A stretch of 64,000 nt of DNA from Exiguobacterium sp. SL-9 (GCF_004336985.1 NZ_SJUO01000004.1:248001-312000); one strand, 5' to 3'. Numbered from the stretch's first letter, positions 52,553 to 63,053 are shown. Notes: generated by a model from the letters alone, not told the origin. Program-made: numbers and translations.

Positions 52553-53419
52553 CGGGATTCGAATCCGAATTTCAACAAATTCATCCTCTTCGACTTCCTC
52601 GGTTTGGACTTCGATGCCGGTTTTACCGATCAAGCTGACCGAGTCACGGATGGTGTTGATAGCGATTCGCGTATCTCTAGCAAAACTTTTCGTCCGACGG
52701 CGCTGTTTTTTCGGTTTCCGTTTCTCTTCTTCAATCGGTGTCGTCAAAAATTCGACGCGTTCCTCCGTCTCTTTGACGTTGAAGTCTTGCTCTAAAATCT
52801 CCATGAGCACTTGGATTTGAAGGCCGGACTCTTTGAGCGGTAAAAGCGCCCGGGCATGACGTTCATTGATTTGGCGGTCACGCAAACATTGCTTCACGTC
52901 TTCTGGTAGTTTCAACAGACGCAATTTATTGGCGATTGTCGACTGACTCTTTCCGAGACTCTTCGCAAGTGCGGCTTGTGTCAGCCCGTTCATCGCGAGC
53001 AGACGGTCATACGCTTCCGCTTCCTCGATTGGACTGAGCTGTTCCCGTTGCAAGTTTTCAATCAATGCCAAAGCAGCTGTCGTATCGTCATCCATATCAC
53101 GGACGATGGCCGGAATGACAGACCAACCGAGCGACTTGACGGCACGGAAGCGACGCTCTCCAGCGATAATCTCGTAGCGCTCCCCGTCCGCCTTGCGAAC
53201 GACGATCGGCTGCAACAGACCGTGCTCGTCAATCGTGACGGCCAATTCTTCAATCTTAGCCGGCTCGAATACTTTACGCGGTTGATAACGGTTCGGTAGA
53301 AGCAACGATAAGGCGATTTCTTGGACAGCGTCATTCGGTTTGACTTCTGCCAGTTCCGTGACGGCTACTTCCGGACGACTTCCGAACAGTTTAGCAAATG
53401 TTTTCTTCAACGTCGGCAC
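52532..53419 (-). CDS. noc: nucleoid occlusion protein Noc
   Basis: ParB paralogue that binds NBS sites and blocks division over the nucleoid. 295 residues. The N-terminal MPTLKKTFAKLFG is the amphipathic membrane-targeting helix typical of Noc; then GERRFRAVKSLGW, ENLQREQLSPIEEAEAY, HTH QAALAKSLGKSQSTIANKLRLL and the Noc-type linker ARDTRIAINTIRDS. These features separate it from Spo0J. Confidence 0.94.
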   Translation of the reverse strand: MPTLKKTFAKLFGSRPEVAVTELAEVKPNDAVQEIALSLLLPNRYQPRKVFEPAKIEELAVTIDEHGLLQPIVVRKADGERYEIIAGERRFRAVKSLGWSVIPAIVRDMDDDTTAALALIENLQREQLSPIEEAEAYDRLLAMNGLTQAALAKSLGKSQSTIANKLRLLKLPEDVKQCLRDRQINERHARALLPLKESGLQIQVLMEILEQDFNVKETEERVEFLTTPIEEEKRKPKKQRRRTKSFARDTRIAINTIRDSVSLIGKTGIEVQTEEVEEDEFVEIRIRIPKARPQK

Positions 53420-53437
53420 CCCTCTATGTAAAAAAAT

Positions 53438-53467
53438 AAGCAGATTCCACTACCGGAATCTGCTTTT
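53438..53467 (-). terminator. terminator of mnmE-mnmG-rsmG
   Basis: AAGCAGATTC pairs with GAATCTGCTT around an eight-base loop, followed by a T-run on the minus strand. It directly abuts parS. Confidence 0.87.
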
Positions 53468-53483
53468 AGTTTCACGTGAAACA
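53468..53483. promoter_or_regulatory. parS site
   Basis: AGTTTCACGTGAAACA matches parS consensus TGTTTCACGTGAAACA at 15 of 16 positions. It lies in the gap between noc and rsmG, next to the operon terminator. ParB loads here. Confidence 0.9.
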
Positions 53484-53490
53484 CTATTGC

Positions 53491-54207
53491 TCAGATTAGC
53501 GGCTCTTTCGCCGGGGTCCCCGCTTTACGAGGATATTTCCCAGGCGTTTTTCGTAATTTATCTACAATTACGATATTACGCTCACTCATCTCTCCTGGCA
53601 ATAGGAACTGGTGTGTCGTTTTTACTTTCCCACCGAGCACGGCCAAAGCATTTTTCGCATCGACGAGTTCATCCGAAACTTTCGCCGCCTTGAGCGCTAC
53701 GAACGTTCCTCCAACTTTTGTGAGCGGTAAACAGTACTCGGCGAGCACCGTCATCCGGGCAACAGCACGGGCGGTCACAACATCAAACTGCTCCCGAAAT
53801 TTTTTATTTTTCCCGAACTCTTCAGCCCGACCATGATGGAACGCGACACCGTCTACTCCGAGTGCAAGCGCGAGTTCGTTTAAGAACGTGATGCGCTTGT
53901 TCAATGAGTCGATAATCGTCACATGAAGGTGGGGGTATAAAATTTTCAGTGGCAAGCTCGGGAAACCGGCCCCTGCGCCGACATCACATACGGTCTCGAC
54001 GTTCGAGAAGTCAAAATGGAACGCTGCACTGAGCGAATCATAGAAATGCTTCAAGTATACTTCTTCTTTGTCTGTAATCGCCGTCAAATTCATCTTCTCG
54101 TTCCATTCGACGAGCATCTCGAAATAACGCTCGAATTGAGCGAGTTGTTTCTCACTCAATTCGAATCCTTCTGCCTGCAACGCCTCAATAAATTGGGATT
54201 GGTTCAT
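53491..54207 (-). CDS. rsmG: 16S rRNA (guanine527-N7)-methyltransferase
   Basis: 238 residues; SAM-binding motif [15 protein letters not shown] and the RAVARM region of GidB/RsmG. ATG 54207 has GTGGAG upstream and lies four bases after the mnmG stop. Third gene of mnmE-mnmG-rsmG. Confidence 0.95.
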   Translation of the reverse strand: MNQSQFIEALQAEGFELSEKQLAQFERYFEMLVEWNEKMNLTAITDKEEVYLKHFYDSLSAAFHFDFSNVETVCDVGAGAGFPSLPLKILYPHLHVTIIDSLNKRITFLNELALALGVDGVAFHHGRAEEFGKNKKFREQFDVVTARAVARMTVLAEYCLPLTKVGGTFVALKAAKVSDELVDAKNALAVLGGKVKTTHQFLLPGEMSERNIVIVDKLRKTPGKYPRKAGTPAKEPLI

Positions 54208-54211
54208 CGTT

Positions 54212-56098
54212 TCACTCCACTGTCGCGTATTGTCCTTGCTCGATATAGACAAGAAGGATCGAGACGTCCGCTGGGTTTACCCCGGAAATACGTGACGCTT
54301 GTCCAATCGAGAGCGGACGAACTTGTTTTAGTTTTTGTTTTGCTTCCGTCGCAAGCCCACCGATTGCATCGTAGTCGAGCTTCTCCGGAATCCGTTTTTC
54401 TTCCATCCGACGCATCTTCTCGACTTGTTCGAGTTGCTTTGAGATGTATCCTTCGTATTTCACTTGAATCTCGACTTGTTCCGCCACTTCGAACGGTACT
54501 TCAATCGGAGCCGGTGCAAAGCGCGTGAGTGTCGCGTACGTCACTTCAGGCCGCTTCAACAAGATGCTGGCATGGGTTGCTTCCTTGAGCGGGTTCGCGC
54601 CGACTTCTTCGAGCACCGCGTTCACTTCTGCTGACGGTTTGATGACGAGTCCATTGAGACGCTTCACTTCTGCCGCGATGGCAGCTCGTTTGTCTTCAAG
54701 GTGGGCATGACGCGCTGGAGACAATAGACCGACCTCATGGCCGATATCGCTCAAGCGAAGATCGGCATTGTCGTGGCGAAGGAGCAACCGATACTCGGCA
54801 CGTGATGTGAGCAAGCGGTACGGCTCGTTCGTGCCTTTCGTCACGAGGTCGTCAATCAAGACGCCAATATACGCTTGCGAGCGGTCCAAGATGACCGGCT
54901 CTTTGCCGAGCACTTGGCATGCGGCGTTGATTCCGGCCATGATGCCTTGTCCAGCCGCTTCTTCGTAGCCGCTCGTCCCGTTGATTTGACCTGCTGTGAA
55001 CAGTCCACCGACCGTCTTTGTCTCAAGCGTCGGCCAAAGTTGTGTCGGCACGACCGCATCATATTCAATCGCGTATCCAGGGCGCATCATCTCTGAGTTC
55101 TCAAGTCCCGGGATCGTCCGGAGCATTTGATGTTGGACGTCTTCCGGCATGCTCGTCGAGAAGCCTTGAACGTAAATTTCTTCCGTGTCGCGGCCTTCCG
55201 GCTCGAGGAAGATTTGGTGCCGTGGTTTGTCGTTGAATCGAACGACTTTATCTTCGATTGATGGACAATAACGTGGGCCCGTCCCTTTGATCGCACCTGA
55301 GTACATCGGCGAACGGTGTAAGTTCTCGTCAATCAACTGGTGTGTCCGTTCGCTCGTATACGTGAGCCAACATGGAATCTGTTCGATCGGATCGAGATCT
55401 GTCGATGTGTACGAGAAGAGCGACGGATTGTCGTCCCCTGGTTGAATCTCTGTCTTCGAGTAATCGATCGTCTTGCCGTCGATGCGTGGCGGTGTCCCTG
55501 TTTTGAAACGAACGAGTTCGAGCCCGAGCTCTTCTAAATGCTTCGATAATTCGACCGAAGGCATCTGGTTGTTCGGACCGCTCTCATACGACAATTCGCC
55601 GATGATGATTTGACCGCGCATAAACGTCCCCGTCGTTACGATGACCGCCTTCGAGCGGTACTCCGACCCGGTATTCGTGACGACGCCGGCGACTTTCCCA
55701 TCTTCGATGAGGAGTCGTTCGACGAGTGCTTGACGAAGCAACAAGTTCGGTTCGTCTTCAAGCACTTTCTTCATATGATTTTGATATTGGAATTTGTCCG
55801 CTTGCGCCCGCAATGCGCGAACCGCTGGACCTTTCGATGTGTTGAGCATCTTCATCTGGATGTACGTCGCATCAATCGCCTTCGCCATCTCGCCGCCAAG
55901 GGCATCGATTTCGCGAACGACGATCCCTTTTGCGGGACCACCGATTGACGGGTTGCAGTACATGAATCCGACCATGTCCGGATTCATCGTGAGCATCGCC
56001 GTTTTCGCGCCCATGCGCGCCGACGCGAGCGCCGCCTCGATCCCTGCATGACCGGCTCCGATGACGATGACATCAAACTCTCCTGCCGTGTAAGCCAT
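54212..56098 (-). CDS. mnmG: tRNA uridine-34 carboxymethylaminomethyl modification enzyme MnmG
   Basis: FAD/NADH-dependent half of the MnmEG complex that modifies wobble uridine 34. 628 residues: [18 protein letters not shown] (FAD), the conserved [13 protein letters not shown], and the C-terminal tRNA-binding region with [16 protein letters not shown]. Confidence 0.96.
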   Translation of the reverse strand: MAYTAGEFDVIVIGAGHAGIEAALASARMGAKTAMLTMNPDMVGFMYCNPSIGGPAKGIVVREIDALGGEMAKAIDATYIQMKMLNTSKGPAVRALRAQADKFQYQNHMKKVLEDEPNLLLRQALVERLLIEDGKVAGVVTNTGSEYRSKAVIVTTGTFMRGQIIIGELSYESGPNNQMPSVELSKHLEELGLELVRFKTGTPPRIDGKTIDYSKTEIQPGDDNPSLFSYTSTDLDPIEQIPCWLTYTSERTHQLIDENLHRSPMYSGAIKGTGPRYCPSIEDKVVRFNDKPRHQIFLEPEGRDTEEIYVQGFSTSMPEDVQHQMLRTIPGLENSEMMRPGYAIEYDAVVPTQLWPTLETKTVGGLFTAGQINGTSGYEEAAGQGIMAGINAACQVLGKEPVILDRSQAYIGVLIDDLVTKGTNEPYRLLTSRAEYRLLLRHDNADLRLSDIGHEVGLLSPARHAHLEDKRAAIAAEVKRLNGLVIKPSAEVNAVLEEVGANPLKEATHASILLKRPEVTYATLTRFAPAPIEVPFEVAEQVEIQVKYEGYISKQLEQVEKMRRMEEKRIPEKLDYDAIGGLATEAKQKLKQVRPLSIGQASRISGVNPADVSILLVYIEQGQYATVE

Positions 56099-56113
56099 AG
56101 TTGTTCCTCCTTA

Positions 56114-57496
56114 TTATTTCCCAAGACAAAACTGTGAAAAAAGTTGATCAATCAAACTTTCTTGAACGGTATCCCCATTGATTTCGCCAAGCGTATCCCA
56201 CGCCCGTCGTAAATCGATTTGGACCATATCGATTGGCATGTTCATGACGGCACTTCCGAGTGCCTCATCGATTTGGTCGATCGTCCGTTTGATGAGTTGA
56301 ATGTGTCGTGCATTCGAGATATATGTCATATCCTGTGATTCGACGCCTTTGGCGAAGAACAAGTTCGAGATCGCCTTCTCCAATGCGTCGATGCCCTCTT
56401 CTAATAAGAGGGACGTCGCCACGATCGGGCGACCCGCCGCTAGTTTCTCCAGCTTAGAAGAATCCATATTTTGTGGCAAGTCCGTCTTATTGATAATGAT
56501 GATGGCATTCATTCCAGCAATCGCCTCAAACAGCGCCTCATCTTCGACGGTCAGTCCTTCGTGCCCGTTCAAGACGAGCAAAATCAAATCTGCGCCCTCG
56601 AGCGCCTTGCGCGACTTCTCGACACCGATCCGCTCGACGATATCTTCTGTCTCCCGAATCCCGGCCGTATCGATCAATTTGAGCGGAACGCCTTTGACGT
56701 TCACATACTCTTCAATCGTATCACGTGTCGTACCGGCAATTTCCGTGACAATCGCTTTCGTCTCTTGAACGAGTGTGTTCATGAGCGATGACTTCCCGAC
56801 GTTCGGGCGACCGATAATCGCTGTCGCGAGCCCTTCGCGTAAAATCTTCCCTTGTCGCGCCGTCTCGAGCAGTTGCTCAAGGACACGTTTCACTTCGCCC
56901 GCCTTGTCTTCGACAATAGCTTGGGTCATTTCTTCAGCGTCGTATTCCGGATAGTCGATATTGACCTCGACCGCCGCAATCGTCTCAAGCAACAGTTGGC
57001 GCAAGTCGCGGACGAGCCGTGACAAACGTCCTTCCATCTGTGACATGGCGACGTTCATGGCCCGATCCGTTTTGGCACGAATCAAATCCATGACGGCCTC
57101 TGCTTGCGATAAATCGATGCGTCCATTCAAAAAGGCGCGTTTCGTGAACTCGCCAGGTTCTGCCAAGCGGATGTCTGGTTGTTCAAGAATCAGTTCGAGG
57201 ACACGATTGACCGCGACGATTCCTCCGTGGCAATTGATTTCGACGACGTCTTCTCGCGTGAACGTCTTCGGTGCGCGCATGATGCTCACCATGACTTCAT
57301 CGACGACCTCGTCCGTGCCAGGACGTTTCAATTTTCCGTAATGGATCGTGTGTGACTCCACTTCCGTCAAATCTTTTCCAGAAAACACACGGGCCACCGT
57401 CTCGACGGCGCGGTCACCGGACAAGCGGACGATTCCGATTGCCCCTTCACCCATCGGCGTCGAAATCGCCGTAATCGTGTCAAACTCTAGCATCAT
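56114..57496 (-). CDS. mnmE: tRNA uridine-34 modification GTPase MnmE
   Basis: GTPase partner of MnmG. 460 residues: N-terminal folate-binding domain ([22 protein letters not shown]), G-domain with [20 protein letters not shown] and NKTD, and the C-terminal catalytic CLGK. GGGAGGGAAAG precedes the ATG. In many Bacillales it follows jag; here the upstream genes are a nucleotidyltransferase and an HdeD-like gene instead. Confidence 0.96.
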   Translation of the reverse strand: MMLEFDTITAISTPMGEGAIGIVRLSGDRAVETVARVFSGKDLTEVESHTIHYGKLKRPGTDEVVDEVMVSIMRAPKTFTREDVVEINCHGGIVAVNRVLELILEQPDIRLAEPGEFTKRAFLNGRIDLSQAEAVMDLIRAKTDRAMNVAMSQMEGRLSRLVRDLRQLLLETIAAVEVNIDYPEYDAEEMTQAIVEDKAGEVKRVLEQLLETARQGKILREGLATAIIGRPNVGKSSLMNTLVQETKAIVTEIAGTTRDTIEEYVNVKGVPLKLIDTAGIRETEDIVERIGVEKSRKALEGADLILLVLNGHEGLTVEDEALFEAIAGMNAIIIINKTDLPQNMDSSKLEKLAAGRPIVATSLLLEEGIDALEKAISNLFFAKGVESQDMTYISNARHIQLIKRTIDQIDEALGSAVMNMPIDMVQIDLRRAWDTLGEINGDTVQESLIDQLFSQFCLGK

Positions 57497-57663
57497 CTTT
57501 CCCTCCCATACTTCTTACTACTTCCTTTATCTTATGCATAACGCACCTACTATACACGATATTTGTCTCGAACGAAAGAGTCCGACCTCTCGAGAGATGC
57601 TTGCATTTCAGGGAATTACTTTAGTACAATAAAGGAATATATTTCCATGGAGGACGTGATGAA

Positions 57664-58416
57664 ATGCGACAGCAAGATGCCATCGCCACATTGACCGACA
57701 GCCTCATCTCCGATGCGGACGTGCAGGCCATTTTCTTGAAAGGATCGTTCGGACGTGGTGAAGCGGACGAACATTCCGATGTCGACTTGTACGTTATGGT
57801 CGCCCCTGACAGCCTGAATGAGTTCTTGTCGCGCCGCCGCGACCATCTGGCCACATATCGCCCGTTGCTGCTCGAGGACGAAATCGATATCGTGGCTCCC
57901 CAACTGATCGTCGTCTACGATGATTTCTTGCATCTCGACTTCTTCACGGTGACGGCGGATACGTTGAACCATCAAGACACAATCACGGTGCTGTATGATC
58001 CGGAACACCGACTAAGGCAGCATCCGAGTTCGCTCGCTTTGTCGGATGAGGACTTAAGTGGACACGTATTCGATGCGATTTGGTTCTTTTTCCAATATAC
58101 GAAAGCCCGTGACCGCGGCAATGACATTTGGGCCGTCGAGATGCTCCGGCAAGGGATGAGTCATTTCGCTTACGCGCTCGCCGCTCATCATGAAGCTGAA
58201 CGGGCCGCACTCGGATTGAAGGACGTCGCCGCCAGACAGCGGATTGAACTCCGGAGTTTTTATGAAGCGTTGACACCCGACCATCATGCCACGGCCGCGC
58301 GTTGGTATGTCGCTCGCCTCGAAGCCGAACGTCCTTTTTTTGAGACGACCGATGCGTTCGAACAAATCGGCCCCTTTTTCGACAGTCTCATGGCACGCGA
58401 AAAAAGCCGCTCCTGA
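57664..58416 (+). CDS. nucleotidyltransferase domain protein
   Basis: 250 residues with the Pol-beta nucleotidyltransferase motif LKGSFGRGEADEHSDVDLYV near residues 25-44 and a third acidic residue in LHLDFFTV. The C-terminal half is alpha-helical. Substrate unknown; resembles aminoglycoside nucleotidyltransferases only in general architecture. GGAGG lies ten bases before ATG. Transcribed toward yidC, on the opposite strand from its neighbours, in the place where jag is expected. Confidence 0.75.
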   Translation: MRQQDAIATLTDSLISDADVQAIFLKGSFGRGEADEHSDVDLYVMVAPDSLNEFLSRRRDHLATYRPLLLEDEIDIVAPQLIVVYDDFLHLDFFTVTADTLNHQDTITVLYDPEHRLRQHPSSLALSDEDLSGHVFDAIWFFFQYTKARDRGNDIWAVEMLRQGMSHFAYALAAHHEAERAALGLKDVAARQRIELRSFYEALTPDHHATAARWYVARLEAERPFFETTDAFEQIGPFFDSLMAREKSRS

Positions 58417-58430
58417 TGTGAGCGGCTTTT
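58402..58430. terminator. bidirectional terminator
   Basis: AAAAGCCGCTC pairs perfectly with GAGCGGCTTTT around a seven-base loop, between the nucleotidyltransferase and the converging HdeD-like gene. Confidence 0.88.
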
Positions 58431-58432
58431 CG

Positions 58433-58975
58433 TTATCCTTGCTGACGTCTCGAGGAGCGCAGCGTGAAGTATAGTACCCATTCGATCACTCCGACGACGA
58501 TGAGAAAACCACCGAACAGTTGGAACAAGACGAGCAGGCTTTCGAACGGGTTCGCCAACATGAGGAGCCCGATTCCGATCCATAGTAGACTGCTCAGCAT
58601 GAAGTACATCCACCGATTGGCGATGGTCCGGCGAAACCCAACGGCTTGAATCAATCGGATGATACCGCCGAACAAGAACAGCACACCGATAAAAATCGGA
58701 AGCAGGCTCGCTAATGTTTCAGCGAAGAAAAAGACGATCAAAGCGATCAATAAATAGATGATTCCCATAAAGAAGCCAGGGGGGAGACCGTCTCGTTTAT
58801 GACGTAACCCTTGAACGATGGCAACTAAACCGATGATGGCAAAATAAGCAGCGACCAAATAGACGATCGCGTCAAAAAAGAAGCGTGGATACAAGATGAT
58901 GAGTAAGCCGATGATGACATAAAGCGCCGCCTGAATGAATGTCGACCGTTCTAACCGTTTGACGAGTGTCTCCAT
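58433..58975 (-). CDS. HdeD/DUF308-family membrane protein
   Basis: 180 residues of almost continuous hydrophobic segments, about six transmembrane helices with short charged loops (e.g. QGLRHKRDG). Typical of the HdeD/DUF308 family (acid-stress membrane protein in E. coli; function unclear in Firmicutes). Just downstream of yidC on the same strand, separated by a terminator. Confidence 0.82.
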   Translation of the reverse strand: METLVKRLERSTFIQAALYVIIGLLIILYPRFFFDAIVYLVAAYFAIIGLVAIVQGLRHKRDGLPPGFFMGIIYLLIALIVFFFAETLASLLPIFIGVLFLFGGIIRLIQAVGFRRTIANRWMYFMLSSLLWIGIGLLMLANPFESLLVLFQLFGGFLIVVGVIEWVLYFTLRSSRRQQG

Positions 58976-59054
58976 ATGAAAGACCCCTTTCCCATGTAAC
59001 GAAATAGACCACTTCTTCCTTTATTCCCGTATTCTGCCTTGATCCATCCGAAAC

Positions 59055-59092
59055 GACAAAAAAAGGCTGTGGATTGGTTATCCACAGCTTTA
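59055..59092 (-). terminator. terminator of yidC
   Basis: GCTGTGGATAACC pairs with the following ATCCACAGC arm, followed by eight T on the minus strand. The stem contains a DnaA-box-like sequence but is better explained as a terminator. Confidence 0.8.
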
Positions 59093-59096
59093 ACAG

Positions 59097-59957
59097 TTAT
59101 TTACGTTTTTTCTTTTTCGTCTTCTTCTCTTCTTCTGCGAGTACGGCACGTTCTGCTTCTTTCGCCGCGATTTTCGCTTCAGCTTGAACTTTCATCTTCT
59201 CACGCATCGGGAGCATGATTGCCATCGTCACGATGATTGAGATGATGTAACCGACGACCCAGTACATAGAGAGGGCTGCCGGAAGCGTGATCGACATGAC
59301 GAAGATCATCACAGGGAAGATGTAGAGCATCATTTTCAATTGCGGGTTCTGTTCTTGGCCCGCCATTGAGATTTTTTGTTGTGCATACGTCAAGATCGCC
59401 GCGAGAATCGGTAAGATAAACGTTGGATCTGGCGCCCCGAGGTCGAACCAGAGGAACTGCGCTTCAAAGATTTCAGGTGTCCGACGAATCGCATCGTAGA
59501 ACGCGAAGAGGATCGGCATTTGAATCAAGATTGGCAAGCAGCCCGCGAGCGGGTTGATTTGATACTCTTGATACATTTTCATCATTTCTTCTTGCAGTTT
59601 ACGTTGTGTCTCTTGGTCTTTCGAGCTGTATTTCTCACGCAACTTGAGCATCTCTGGCTGCAACACTTGCATCGCACCCATGCTCTTCGTTTGCTTGATC
59701 ATAAGCGGTAAAATCAAGAGGCGGACGATAATCGTCGCAACGATGATCGAGTAACCGTACTGCCACGTCCCACCGATTAAGTAAGCCGCTTCTTTCAACA
59801 ACCATGCTAGTGGCCAAACAAAGTATTGTGACCAGAAGCCTTCCGTCTCAGCCGTGATCGGCTCTCCTTGGATCGTCGATGGGTCGACACAGCCGGCCAT
59901 CAACATGATGACGCCGGTCATGACGGCCAACAATCCTAATTTTAGCTTTTTGCTCAT
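59097..59957 (-). CDS. yidC: membrane protein insertase YidC/SpoIIIJ
   Basis: 286 residues: lipoprotein signal peptide ending LMAGC, five hydrophobic segments, the conserved YEYQINPLAGCLPILIQMPILFAFY in the insertase groove, and a basic C-terminus (KKKKRK). Inserts membrane proteins alone or with SecYEG. Follows rnpA as in other Bacillales; the usually adjacent jag is absent. Confidence 0.95.
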   Translation of the reverse strand: MSKKLKLGLLAVMTGVIMLMAGCVDPSTIQGEPITAETEGFWSQYFVWPLAWLLKEAAYLIGGTWQYGYSIIVATIIVRLLILPLMIKQTKSMGAMQVLQPEMLKLREKYSSKDQETQRKLQEEMMKMYQEYQINPLAGCLPILIQMPILFAFYDAIRRTPEIFEAQFLWFDLGAPDPTFILPILAAILTYAQQKISMAGQEQNPQLKMMLYIFPVMIFVMSITLPAALSMYWVVGYIISIIVTMAIMLPMREKMKVQAEAKIAAKEAERAVLAEEEKKTKKKKRK

Positions 59958-60059
59958 AGTTCCTCCTACGCTTTCTTTATTGATTCTTTTGTTTCATCAC
60001 ACGTCTATCGGTCAATCCTAATTAGTTCGCGTTATATATGAAAGAACGAGCTCGGATTG

Positions 60060-60413
60060 TTACGATCGATCGACTTGTCTCTGCTTCCAAACTTTAGCCC
60101 GTTTAAAGACGTGTTTCAAGCTTTCCGTCACTTCATCTTGCGTCAGTGACGTCGCAGGCTTGCGCGCAATGATGACGTAATTGTGCGGCGCCACGTTTGG
60201 TTCGAGCAAGCGGAGTGATTCACGCATCAATCGTTTCATCCGGTTTCGTTCCACGGCATTCCCAAGCTTTTTGCTGACCGAAAGTCCGACCCGGAAGTGC
60301 GCTTGATCCGCTTTTTGCGTGTAGACAACAAACTGACGATTGGCCACGGAGCGTCCTTCACGAAACACCGCTTGGAACTCTTCATTCTTTTGCAGGCGGT
60401 ATTCTTTTTTCAA
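60060..60413 (-). CDS. rnpA: ribonuclease P protein component
   Basis: Protein subunit of RNase P. From the TTG at 60413 it is 117 residues, the usual length. LKKEYRLQKNEEFQAVFREGRSVANRQF and the RNR motif region VGLSVSKKLGNAVERNRMKRLMRE are present. GGAG lies nine bases before the TTG; the longer frame to 60449 extends into the leader. Confidence 0.95.
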   Translation of the reverse strand: MKKEYRLQKNEEFQAVFREGRSVANRQFVVYTQKADQAHFRVGLSVSKKLGNAVERNRMKRLMRESLRLLEPNVAPHNYVIIARKPATSLTQDEVTESLKHVFKRAKVWKQRQVDRS

Positions 60414-60529
60414 AATTCTCACTCCATCCTTCACTTCAAAAATCGTCAACTAACATCATACCATATCCCATAGATTTCAACGAGAGCGAATCAGTTTTTT
60501 CCGTTCGTTTGTGTGACTTCTGTGACGAT

Positions 60530-60568
60530 ATAAAAAAATTGCCCAAGGAGAATTCCTCGGGCAATTTC
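60530..60568 (-). terminator. terminator/attenuator between rpmH and rnpA
   Basis: AAATTGCCC pairs with GGGCAATTT with an inner AGGA/TCCT pairing, then seven T on the minus strand. It lies between the rpmH stop and the rnpA start, so read-through would set the rnpA level. Confidence 0.85.
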
Positions 60569-60578
60569 ATGATCTGTA

Positions 60579-60713
60579 TTAGACAGTCAAGGCTTTGCGG
60601 CCTTTACGACGGCGAGCTGCAAGAATGTTGCGGCCGTTTTTAGTCGCCATGCGTGCACGGAATCCGTGGACTTTCTTACGCTTACGGTTGTTAGGGTTGA
60701 AAGTTGGTTTCAT
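60579..60713 (-). CDS. rpmH: 50S ribosomal protein L34
   Basis: 44 residues, highly basic; [20 protein letters not shown] and the central [19 protein letters not shown] identify bL34. Too short for the usual ORF length cut-off but complete, with GAGGTGC upstream of the ATG and a consensus promoter. Confidence 0.97.
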   Translation of the reverse strand: MKPTFNPNNRKRKKVHGFRARMATKNGRNILAARRRKGRKALTV

Positions 60714-61482
60714 TGTTAAAGCACCTCCTCAAGGTTAACGCTCTATTAGCAAGTTATAGTTTCATTTAAGGCAGTCTTTAAGATTATATAAACTGTTGTC
60801 TAGAATGTCAATGAGTTTTCGTCAGGTTTTCCGTTAGGGGGAAATCCATCAGGCGGGAAGGGGACAACGCCTCATGATGGCATGATCTAGAAGAAACGGA
60901 AGCGATCAGTAACATTGAAAATTAACACTCTGACAGTGACTTTTTTACAAACAGCTGTCTAAAGCCATTTTATCCACATATTCTGATAGTTATCCACACT
61001 TATATGTGAATAACTCCTCTTCTTTCAACAATTTTACGATTCCGATTTTTAATTTTTCATTTTCTTCTCTTAAAAAAATATTCTCCCCAATTCCTTCTTC
61101 CTCTTTTGTGTATAACTTTCCCACTCTATGTTTCCTTACTTTTAATTATCCACAACATATCCACAGTTTATCCACACTATACACAGCATGTGGATAACTG
61201 CCTGTGGATTCTTTTTGTGGTCTGTGGATAAATATCGAAAACCGTTGCCACGTCTATTTTATTTTGATAAACTGAATGTGCACAAACTTGTGGATGAACT
61301 TTTAGCAATTCCAAGATATACACAGGCTGTGGATAACTGTTATCCCCAACATTAACACCATGTGGATAACTTTATCCACAGTTTTTGTTCTCTGGGGATA
61401 ACCCTAGTATCTACTATAGAATAGTGTATGTGTATATCGTGTGAATAAGTTTCGCCAACATGTGAGTAAAGGAGGTCTTTCA
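60714..61482. other. oriC upstream region (incA/B-like) between rpmH and dnaA
   Basis: AT-rich and densely packed with DnaA boxes in both orientations. Exact TTATCCACA/TGTGGATAA at 60970, 60990, 61146, 61168, 61189, 61223, 61328, 61361 and 61372; one-mismatch boxes at 61005, 61157, 61289, 61340 and 61393. Inverted pairs occur at 61168/61189, 61328/61340 and 61361/61372. The rpmH promoter and a hairpin (CCATC...GATGG) occupy the left part. Functions as the upstream half of the bipartite origin and as the dnaA autoregulatory region. Confidence 0.93.
60783..60811 (-). promoter_or_regulatory. consensus sigma-A promoter of rpmH
   Basis: On the minus strand TTGACA (60806-60811) and TATAAT (60783-60788) are 17 bases apart, a perfect vegetative promoter about 70 bases upstream of the rpmH start codon. 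Confidence 0.85.
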
Positions 61483-62856
61483 TTGAAGAATGCTCGCGAG
61501 ATTTGGAGAAATGTTTTATCTCTGATTGAAGAAGAGGAACGAACACCAAAAGCCAGCTTTGATATGTGGTTGAAATCAACAGAAGGAATTTCGTTGATGG
61601 GGACGACGCTCGTCGTGTCCGCACCAGCCAGTTTCATTGTGACTTGGCTCGAACGTCAGTACTTGTCATTGTTACAAGATACGATCGAAGAAGTGACGAA
61701 CAACAAGCTTGAGATTCATTTTATCGAGGAATCACAAGCACACAAGTATGCACCTGTGGAGGGATCGAAAGAAACGATTGCTGCCACAGAAATGAAAGAA
61801 CAACCGCTTCCAGTACTGCCGAAAGAGGAAGGGAACCTCGGGCAGTTGAATGACAAGTACATTTTTGAGACGTTTGTCATCGGCTCGGGGAACCGATTTG
61901 CTCACGCTGCCTCACTCGCCGTGGCGGAAGCGCCGGCACGCGCCTATAACCCGCTCTTCATTTATGGAGGAGTCGGACTCGGCAAGACGCATTTGATGCA
62001 TGCGATTGGGCATTACGTGAAAGGGCAAAAGCCTGGTGCGCGAATCGCTTACGTATCTTCAGAAAAGTTCACAAATGAGTTCATCAACTCCATTCGTGAC
62101 AATAAGACCGAAGAATTCCGCAACCGTTATCGGAACATCGATGTCCTCTTGATTGATGATATTCAGTTTTTGGCGGGTAAAGAACAGACACAGGAAGAAT
62201 TTTTCCATACGTTCAATGCGCTCCATAACGACCAAAAGCAAATCGTCATCTCGAGTGATCGACCTCCAAAAGAGATCCCGACGCTAGAAGACCGTCTTCG
62301 TTCACGATTCGAATGGGGACTGATCACAGACATCACACCACCTGACCTTGAAACACGAATTGCCATCTTGCGTAAGAAGGCGACGGCGGAAGGGCTTGAT
62401 ATCGCAAACGACGTCATGCTATACATTGCTAATCAAATCGACACGAACATTCGTGAACTCGAAGGGGCGTTGACGCGCGTCGTAGCCTACGCAAAACTCG
62501 TCGGTCGTCCGATTGATCCGGATGTCGCTGCTGAAGCGTTACACAATATCATGCCGGTCCAAGAAGCGAAGAAGATCGTCATTCGTGACATTCAAGAAAT
62601 CGTTGGCCGACACTTTAATATTGAAGTCGACGAGCTGAAGGCGAAAAAGCGGACGAAGACGCTCGCATTCCCTCGTCAAATCGCAATGTACTTGTCCCGT
62701 GAGATGACGGAGAGCTCACTTCCTAAAATCGGGGAGGAGTTTGGAGGACGCGATCACACGACGGTCATCCACGCCCATGAGAAAATTAGTACGTTACTCA
62801 AGCACGATGCAGAGATGCAAGAGACGATTCAAACGTTAAAGAAAGCTTTGTCATAA
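61483..62856 (+). CDS. dnaA: chromosomal replication initiator DnaA
   Basis: Initiates replication at oriC. From TTG 61483 (AAAGGAGG seven bases upstream) it is 457 residues: domain I ([15 protein letters not shown]), AAA+ ATPase with [12 protein letters not shown] (Walker A) and LLIDDIQFL (Walker B), and domain IV HTH with the DnaA-box-binding [11 protein letters not shown]. The longer frame from 61441 has no RBS. Confidence 0.97.
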   Translation: MKNAREIWRNVLSLIEEEERTPKASFDMWLKSTEGISLMGTTLVVSAPASFIVTWLERQYLSLLQDTIEEVTNNKLEIHFIEESQAHKYAPVEGSKETIAATEMKEQPLPVLPKEEGNLGQLNDKYIFETFVIGSGNRFAHAASLAVAEAPARAYNPLFIYGGVGLGKTHLMHAIGHYVKGQKPGARIAYVSSEKFTNEFINSIRDNKTEEFRNRYRNIDVLLIDDIQFLAGKEQTQEEFFHTFNALHNDQKQIVISSDRPPKEIPTLEDRLRSRFEWGLITDITPPDLETRIAILRKKATAEGLDIANDVMLYIANQIDTNIRELEGALTRVVAYAKLVGRPIDPDVAAEALHNIMPVQEAKKIVIRDIQEIVGRHFNIEVDELKAKKRTKTLAFPRQIAMYLSREMTESSLPKIGEEFGGRDHTTVIHAHEKISTLLKHDAEMQETIQTLKKALS

Positions 62857-63053
62857 CAGCATCGATTTCGTTGTGGATATCCTGTGGATAAACCCACCTA
62901 GTTATCCACAAGTTATTCACAGGCAGAATGGCTCAATACGAGTGGTTTAAGTGACTTATCCCCAGTATCCACAGCCCTTATTACTATTATGACTTAAATA
63001 ATACTATTATTATTAACTTATATGACTCAGTTCACTTAGGAGGAATTATCCAC
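62857..63053. other. oriC downstream region (incC-like) with DnaA boxes and DnaA-trios
   Basis: Boxes at 62872 (one mismatch), 62883, 62902 and 62913 (one mismatch), then the tandem boxes TTATCCCCA (62956) and GTATCCACA (62965) followed by a short GC spacer (GCCC) and trinucleotides TTA TTA CTA TTA from 62978, then an AT-rich stretch to 63030. This is the basal unwinding layout known from B. subtilis (boxes - GC spacer - DnaA-trios - AT-rich DUE). Confidence 0.88.

Noticed and set aside
59078-59086. DnaA box TTATCCACA downstream of yidC
   Set aside because: Part of the yidC terminator stem; single and explained by the hairpin.
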